Positions 58,620 through 64,000 of a stretch of DNA of 64,000 nt are shown piece by piece. The DNA is from Parietaria judaica. Taxonomy: Eukaryota; Streptophyta; Magnoliopsida; Rosales; Urticaceae. The DNA lies in assembly GCA_954871525.1 (NCBI GenBank), contig OX940868.1, positions 12,266,056 to 12,330,055 on the forward strand. Direction: 5' to 3'. Each line of letters begins with the position of its first letter. Position 1 is the first letter of the stretch. Position numbers and translations under genes: made by a program. The notes beneath the pieces were generated by a model that worked only from the letters and a program-made list of their open reading frames with translations, did not search any database and was not told the origin of the DNA.

Positions 58620-60330
58620 CCCGAATTTGTGTCGTCGTTGTCGAGTTGTCGCCGGTGTACGAAAGGAGATTTTTTAAGCGAAAAACACCGGCATTCTGGA
58701 TATGACTCGACGGGGCCAATGGTCTTCGTCTTGAGCTTATTCGTGGACGTGCACGCGTTCTGTAGTCATTTTGGCCCACACAAAATCACCCACTTTGAAC
58801 TCGACGGGGCGGTATTTCTTGTTTGTGGATTGCTCGTTTTGTTGTGTAGACTCTTTGATATCACCTCCGTTGTGCGGTAAGTGGCTTTGAGCTGCTTGAC
58901 GAAGGACGCGGCGTCGTTGTGGACATGATTGGGGGCTGGAACAGGAGCAAGGTCCAACTGTCACCACGGCAAGACGCTCGTACACAATGAAGACCAGACT
59001 GAAACCCATGCCCCGATTAATTGCATGGCTATGCGCGGACCTCGCTTAACAAAGCTTAAGATTCGTTTTGATAGACTCGTTGACCAAGCAACGGAGTAAG
59101 TTCCTGAGTGAGCGGTAGACCACCGCCGTTTGGCTGTCCGTCTGGGGATGACTTGTGCAACTAAAACCAAGCCGAGTCCTGACGAGCCGCCAAACCCTCT
59201 TCCCGAAAGTGGCCAAGGAAGTGAGTGTTGCGGTCGGAGACGATAGAAGTCAAAATTCGTGTAAGCGATAACCTCCCCGAAATATGACCTAAGCCCAAGC
59301 AGTCTATGCTAACGTTAGTCCAGGGCTGTGTCGGGGTTGAGAATGGCAAGTAGAGACCGGCTTGGGTTGCCTTCCTTTTCGAAAGGTGGCAAGTCCAGCA
59401 AACGGTCTACGAATCTGAAAATGTCTTTGCACATGGACGGCAAAAAATACGATGAGCTGATAAGTCCGGCAGGGACCAATGTGGCCTCCTTGTAAAGATC
59501 ATGGATAATCATGGGCATAGACTTCCATCGAGAATGCACAACTTGCCTTGGTGAAAAAGGAACGCTTCTTACCAAGAGATATCCATAGTGGCATTCGCGT
59601 GCACCACACGAAAAAAAAAAAAAGTCCCCAGCGTAGAGTTTCGGGCGTGAATCGAACCCTAATAATATGATCCAGAGTTATGTCATTTGGGTATGGCGGC
59701 AGACAAGGGCATTGCGACGTGATTAAAGACTTCGGCTTTGTGTTGGATAGAGAAACGTGAATTGTTGAAGCCAAACGATCCAAAAAGTGTGCCAAGCCAA
59801 GAACTTGTCTTGGGTGCCGAGATGCTTCAGGGCGTTGTGCTTCGTGTAGAGGACGAACTAGTAGTGGAAAAATTAATGACGCCAATGGTGGATGGCAGAA
59901 CGATACGTAAAACTCGACGTCGTAACTGCTGAACCTGGTTTTCGGACCGGTGAGTCTCTCGCTAAGTATGCGACAGGTTGACCATTTTGGCCTCAATACG
60001 TCATCGATGCCGATCTTGGAAGCGTCACAATGGTGAAGAAAAAGTCAGTCGAAATCAGAAAGGACAAGGATCGGGGCGGTCGTCAATTTCTCCTTGATTA
60101 ACGCAGACGAAGCAGCGCCTTCCAGGTTCCAATGAGAACGCCCAATCTTCAAATACTCAAATAAGTTGAGGATCCCGACAATAACCTTCATATACTCGAT
60201 TGGCGGAATTCACAGGTGGCATAGGTTTTGAACGCCTTTATAAAAGTTGGGAGAGACTACGACCTCCGGGCTCAACATAGGTCCGCTATAAACAGTCAGT
60301 CGCTACCGCGCGCTCATCGCTTCTTCTCGT
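58620..60330 (-). pseudogene. Gypsy pol remnant (RT end, RNase H, integrase)
   Basis: Many frames in pieces: near 60090 KEKLTTAPILVLSDFD; near 59960 an RNase H stretch with KTRFSSYDVEFY; near 59270-59210 an integrase core piece (IVSDRNTHFLGHF); near 58960-58780 FVKQLKAT and YRPVEFKVGDFVWA, the integrase C-terminal domain. No LTRs are seen. It is heavily decayed and downstream of TBL copy B. Confidence 0.75.
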
Positions 60331-60719
60331 TGATGGCTCGTGCTATCTTTTAAAATCTCAGTTTCGGCAGTGTCTTTCGTATCTTGTTTCACCTTACTTA
60401 TCATTATAACCAAACACGGTAGAGGCACGAACAAGGAAGAAACGGCGTCAAATTAGAAGTATATTTCAGCGCGTATTTGGAACCACCTACTTTTATCCAA
60501 ATGAGTGACTTAACATTTCCAGTCTTTTTTGGATCTTTAGTGTATAACATTGCATCATATTTTGTCACTTTAAACTTCACATGTTTACACACACAAAAAC
60601 AAAAACAAAATCAAAAACAAAAAACCACCTTTCATTTTTAAGCTTATTCTAAACTATTTGTATCTCTACTAAATTAATAAGGACATATACATAATCAAAC
60701 ACCAAAGTACTAAAAAGGA

Positions 60720-61330
60720 TTCACGGTCCTAGAATCTGTAGTTGATGGCCCGGGGCACGGATATCCACGATTATCGAGAAATGGGGTGACTGATTGGCCT
60801 CCGCTCACCTGTTTCCTTGCACCAATTCATTGTGCACCATACAAGTAATGTCGTCAAATTTAAAGAGCAAATAATCTGTCAATTCAAGGTTGTGTGTGGG
60901 GTAATTTTTTCTCATCCTCTTTTAGCTGACGAGAGGTGTAAGCATTGCCTTTTCCTTCCTACATGAGTACTGCACCTAGTCCAACCTCTGATGCATCACA
61001 ATACACATCAAATGTCTTGTCATTAGTAGGAATGACGAGGACCGATGCACTCGTTAATCTTATTTTTGATTCCCGAAAACTCACATCGCACTGTACAGAT
61101 CATTTGTTTTTCTTTCCCTTACGAGTCGAATTCGTAAGAGGTGCGGCTAACTTCGAGAATCCTTCCACAAATCGTCTATAGTACCCGACTAGTCCTATGA
61201 AGCTACGTATCTTTGATATGCTCTTATGTGCCTCAATTCCAATTACTTACGGCTTCTATCTTTGCTAGATCAACAGAGATCCTTTCGACGGAAACAATGT
61301 GTTTAAGAACATAAAAATTAAGTGGAAGGG
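60720..61330 (-). pseudogene. Second gypsy remnant (RT/RNase H junction)
   Basis: On the minus strand: SFIGLVGYYRRFVEGFSKLA (about 61200-61140), then ASVLVIPTNDKTFDVYCDAS and GLGAVLMQEGKG (about 61050-60940), the connection and start of RNase H of a different gypsy lineage from the remnant to its left. It is frameshifted and truncated. Confidence 0.75.
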
Positions 61331-62039
61331 ATTTAACTCAGAACTACCAATTTCTTGGAAGCTTGATATGTCTCTTAACAGTTGTACATTTGTTAAATTG
61401 ATGTTTTGGTCCTTGTATTTGTAACAGGAAAAAACAGCATAACACTTTTTTTTTCATGCATAAAAAGATCATTGTAAAACATTTTTCAGAAGACCCCCTT
61501 GAAAGGTAAGCTACTACAGTTAAGAACTTCCTAATCCTAATTATTAATTAAGAAAAGGACAAATTGAAACAATTACTAACCTTGAAATCTTTTTTTATTC
61601 CCTTTGTTAGAAAAAAAAAAAAAACTAAAAAAAAAAAAACGAGATTATGAATAATATTGTTGCAACTATATTAGGAATATATTGGGACTATATTTTAAGT
61701 GCAATTGTGACCTAACAACATTTTAAGATAAAGACATAAGTATTCATAAATTAACGTTTTGTGCAGCATAATCGGGTAGTCTCTTTATCAAATATTACAA
61801 TAAACGGAAACTAATGAAACTTCATTAAGAGTACTTAACGTACGATACACAAACAACGAGATTATGACACATCAAAATACTATTTGATGGGTACTTATGC
61901 CGCACTTTTTCTTTCCGCTGCAGTACAATATAATAAACCCCAAAGACAAAATGTATATGAGACACTGAAGTTACCTTTCCTTGTAAGAAGTGGTCAAACG
62001 AACTGTTTAATTGCTCCTTTTACTATACATGCCGAAACA
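61331..62039. other. Intergenic
   Basis: AT-rich with A-runs (61612-61640). It may contain the 3' part of the MIR390 primary transcript. The plus-strand frame at 61884-62069 runs into the hairpin and is not believed to be a gene. Confidence 0.45.
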
Positions 62040-62066
62040 ATGGAGACTATAAGCAGGAAGAAGCCA

Positions 62067-62087
62067 TGAAACTCAAGATGGATAGCG
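62067..62087 (-). ncRNA. MIR390: miR390 star (3' arm)
   Basis: 21 nt, CGCTATCCATCTTGAGTTT then CA. It has T where the familiar star has C at position 12, changing a G:C pair into G:U. Confidence 0.9.
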
Positions 62088-62118
62088 CTAGATCAGCATA
62101 ATATGGTTATTATAGTCT

Positions 62119-62139
62119 GGTGCTATCCCTCCTGAGCTT
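62119..62139 (-). ncRNA. MIR390: Mature miR390 (5' arm)
   Basis: 21 nt beginning with the 5' A preferred by AGO7 for miR390. It ends GCACC where most species have GCGCC. Confidence 0.92.
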
Positions 62140-62203
62140 CACAGATTCTTTGCTTCTTCTTCGAACAGAGCAAGAACAAGAAGATGACGAAGAAGAAGAC
62201 CAT
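62123..62203 (-). other. Short ORF overlapping miR390 (miPEP-like candidate)
   Basis: The first ATG downstream of the predicted start (62203) opens 26 codons (MVFFFVIFLFLLCSKKKQ and on). The stop TAG lies inside the mature miRNA. The peptide has a hydrophobic N-terminus then a Lys cluster. It could be a miRNA-encoded peptide or chance. Confidence 0.3.
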
Positions 62204-62266
62204 CACTGTGTTAGAGAGAAGAGAAGAGAAGATAAACCATGTTTATTTTGGGTGTTCAGTTGCGCA

Positions 62267-62274
62267 AGTATTTA
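62267..62274 (-). promoter_or_regulatory. TATA box of MIR390
   Basis: On the minus strand CCTCTATAAATACTTG contains a canonical TATAAATA. Transcription would start at about 62240, roughly 100 nt before the mature miRNA. Confidence 0.65.
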
Positions 62275-62399
62275 TAGAGGAAAAACAAATGAACAGAGCT
62301 TATCCCATTGCCAGGAGGAGCCATGGAATAATAGAATAATTAATAAAGAAATAAACATTGACTATAGGAAATACTCGTAGTGTTTTGACCCCAAATGTG

Positions 62400-63540
62400 A
62401 CACTTTTGTGAGTTGTATTATTATTAAGAGAGTATTTTATTTAATAAATGAATGAATGAATGGATGGACACAATTTCCAAATCTTGATTTGGTGTTGACA
62501 AATGCATGTGATGTCGAGCTGATATCTTTATCAATTCCTCTGCCGACTACGAATTTGTATTCCCTAATTTCCACTTTTAATACGTATGTATAATGCAACA
62601 TTAATCAATCCTATCAAGCACAAACTAATTATAAATAAAAAATGTTTTGAAACTACTGATAAATTAGAAAATATATAAATAAATATAAAGCCCATAGTGT
62701 CATATATTAATTATTTTGAAACTATAAAATATAATTATAGTATAAATGTTTTTTTTTTCTGAAACCTTATATCAAGTTTGAATTTATCTTTCATTTTTCT
62801 CATTTCATAAAATTCGAATTTTTTAAAATTCTCTTGAAAAATTCATTGTTTTTAGTAGCTTAATATAACTTATTCAGTTCATGTGATTGAAATTAAATTT
62901 TACAAAATTTAAGAACCCTCTTAAATTTAATAAATATTAATTAATAACAAATCCAAATGTGATAAACCTCTAAATGTGATAACAAATCCAGTAAACAGTA
63001 TTAGATTTATTTTTTAATAAAACCATAACTATAAATCCGATACTGATTTTTAAATTTTTTTATATTCTTATTTTTAAAATTGATCAATCAAAACCGTCGG
63101 ATTAAAAATATCAAAGTTCGGATAGAACAAAAAAAAAAAAAAAATTCAAAAAAAAAAATCTTTTTAAATTTTACCCAAAAATTCAAATTTTCAGGTACTG
63201 CATTACAACATTACTAGAAAAATAGTTATCTATTACTATAAATATCTGATAAATTATTATGCAATTGATCACACCATGAAAACTAGGATACTATATTATG
63301 TTAATGAATATATGAAAATTAGATATTTATATAAGATAATATTATTATTAACCTAGAAAAATGCACCGTCACAGTAAAAAAAAAAGTTTAATTAATTGTA
63401 AAATTTACCCTCTCAAGTCAATAATGACTTTTCAGGGATGATAGTGATTTGTGGGCACCCTAACATACTGAAATCTGTCGTTTGCATGTTCAGAACGGTA
63501 AAGAGCATTAAAATCACATTGCCATTGTAATGATTAGAGC
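62400..63540. other. Intergenic / MIR390 upstream region
   Basis: AT-rich with A- and T-runs. Some of the first few hundred bases should be MIR390 promoter. No gene is seen. Confidence 0.45.
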
Positions 63541-63553
63541 TGCACAACACTAA

Positions 63554-63652
63554 GTCGCGATCAATCGCGACTTAATCGGCAAAAGTCGCCAAGTTGCGCA
63601 TCGCGACGCATCGCGGGGAAGGAGATCGCGACGCATCGCGGCGCATCGCGAT
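63554..63652. repeat. GCGACGCATCGCG palindromic repeat cluster
   Basis: TCGCGATCAATCGCGA, GCATCGCGACGCATCGCGG, ATCGCGACGCATCGCGG and CGCATCGCGAT follow one another in an otherwise AT-rich background. GCATCGCG or its close variants appear about five times. Confidence 0.7.
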
Positions 63653-64000
63653 TTCAAAGGGTGTTCAAATGCTTTGTTTGCGGCAAAAGTTCTAATATAT
63701 TTCCAATGTTTAATTTTATTAGTTTTTACCCGAATTTAATTATTTAAAAATATTATTTAAGTATGTTATTTAATTTAAAATTAATAAATATGATAAAACA
63801 AATAAATAAATATGATAAAACAAGATATTAAAAAAAAAAGTTGTGAGGAAATGAGGGAGGAAGGGGTGGTATTTATAGGGTTTGATGAGAGAGTTGGGTG
63901 GGTGAATAATTATTGTGGTGGGTGAATAATTATGAGGAGATAGTGGGTAAAAAAAAAAATTGAAATTTTAGGGTTGAATTCGAATAAAGTAGGTAAAAAT
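63653..64000. other. Intergenic, nothing recognised
   Basis: AT-rich. A tandem duplicate GGTGGGTGAATAATTAT occurs near 63897-63932. Confidence 0.5.

Larger units (their letters stand above)
62040..62240 (-). ncRNA. MIR390: MIR390 primary transcript and hairpin
   Basis: The minus strand contains the miR390 sequence in the 5' arm (62139-62119, beginning AAGCTCAGGAGGGATAG) and the star in the 3' arm (62087-62067, beginning CGCTATCCATC), separated by a 31-nt loop. The duplex has 2-nt 3' overhangs, the G11:A9 mismatch known in miR390 duplexes, a G8:U12 wobble and an A19:C1 mismatch. The mature differs from the commonest plant miR390 by A instead of G at position 19. The stem extends through GAAGAAGC paired with GCTTCTTC beyond the duplex. 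Established role: loaded in AGO7, cleaves or binds TAS3 to trigger tasiRNAs against ARF2, ARF3 and ARF4. A TATA box lies about 130 nt upstream. Confidence 0.93.

Noticed and set aside
61884..62069. Plus-strand ORF of 61 codons beside MIR390
   Set aside because: Runs through the antisense of the hairpin arm and has no recognisable feature.
62120..62380. Plus-strand ORF of 86 codons
   Set aside because: It is the antisense of the MIR390 leader; the Glu-rich run comes from TCTTCT repeats.

Overview
This is nuclear DNA from an angiosperm, most likely a eudicot. Long AT-rich intergenic stretches carry a few conserved plant genes and many nested transposable elements. The species cannot be told from the sequence. 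Four loci look functional: an intronless, GC-rich abscisic-acid receptor gene of the PYR/PYL/RCAR family (5615-6178, +); two tandem same-strand TRICHOME BIREFRINGENCE-LIKE genes, probable wall polysaccharide O-acetyltransferases, with five exons (47039-51858) and six exons (54795-58402); and a MIR390 gene on the minus strand (mature miRNA 62139 to 62119, star 62087 to 62067) with a TATA box upstream.

Layout. 1-5.4 kb: intergenic DNA with a degraded acidic coding relic split by a short inverted-terminal element. 5.4-6.2 kb: PYL. 8.26-9.40 kb: a foldback element. 9.5-10.5 kb: an LTR-like, promoter-like block. 12.25-26.18 kb: a complete but decayed Ty3/gypsy element of the Tat type, in minus orientation, with two long LTRs, TSD ACGTT, PBS, PPT, gag, protease, RT, RNase H and integrase. 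It also carries a separate, spliced gene on its opposite strand (15.3-17.2 kb). 26.5-38.7 kb: a nest of elements. These include a copia gag/PBS fragment, a MULE-like element holding a solo LTR of the same Tat family, hAT-like and foldback elements, a SINE and tandem repeats. This nest lies within or beside the scattered exons of a dead LRR receptor kinase. 38.9-43.7 kb: a copia element with 204-bp LTRs. 45.9-46.4 kb: a truncated NRDE2-like gene start. 47.0-58.4 kb: the two TBL genes, separated by a single gypsy LTR with PBS and a MITE-interrupted gag start. 58.6-61.3 kb: two degraded gypsy pol remnants. 62.0-62.3 kb: MIR390. The rest is AT-rich with no recognisable gene.

How the genes relate. 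The two TBL genes share exon sizes and phases, so they arose by tandem duplication, and probably act in acetylation of wall xylan in the Golgi. PYL and MIR390 are independent regulatory genes: PYL binds ABA and inhibits clade A PP2Cs, and miR390 triggers TAS3 tasiRNAs against ARF2/3/4. Everything else is transposon history, and the target-site duplications give much of the order of insertion.
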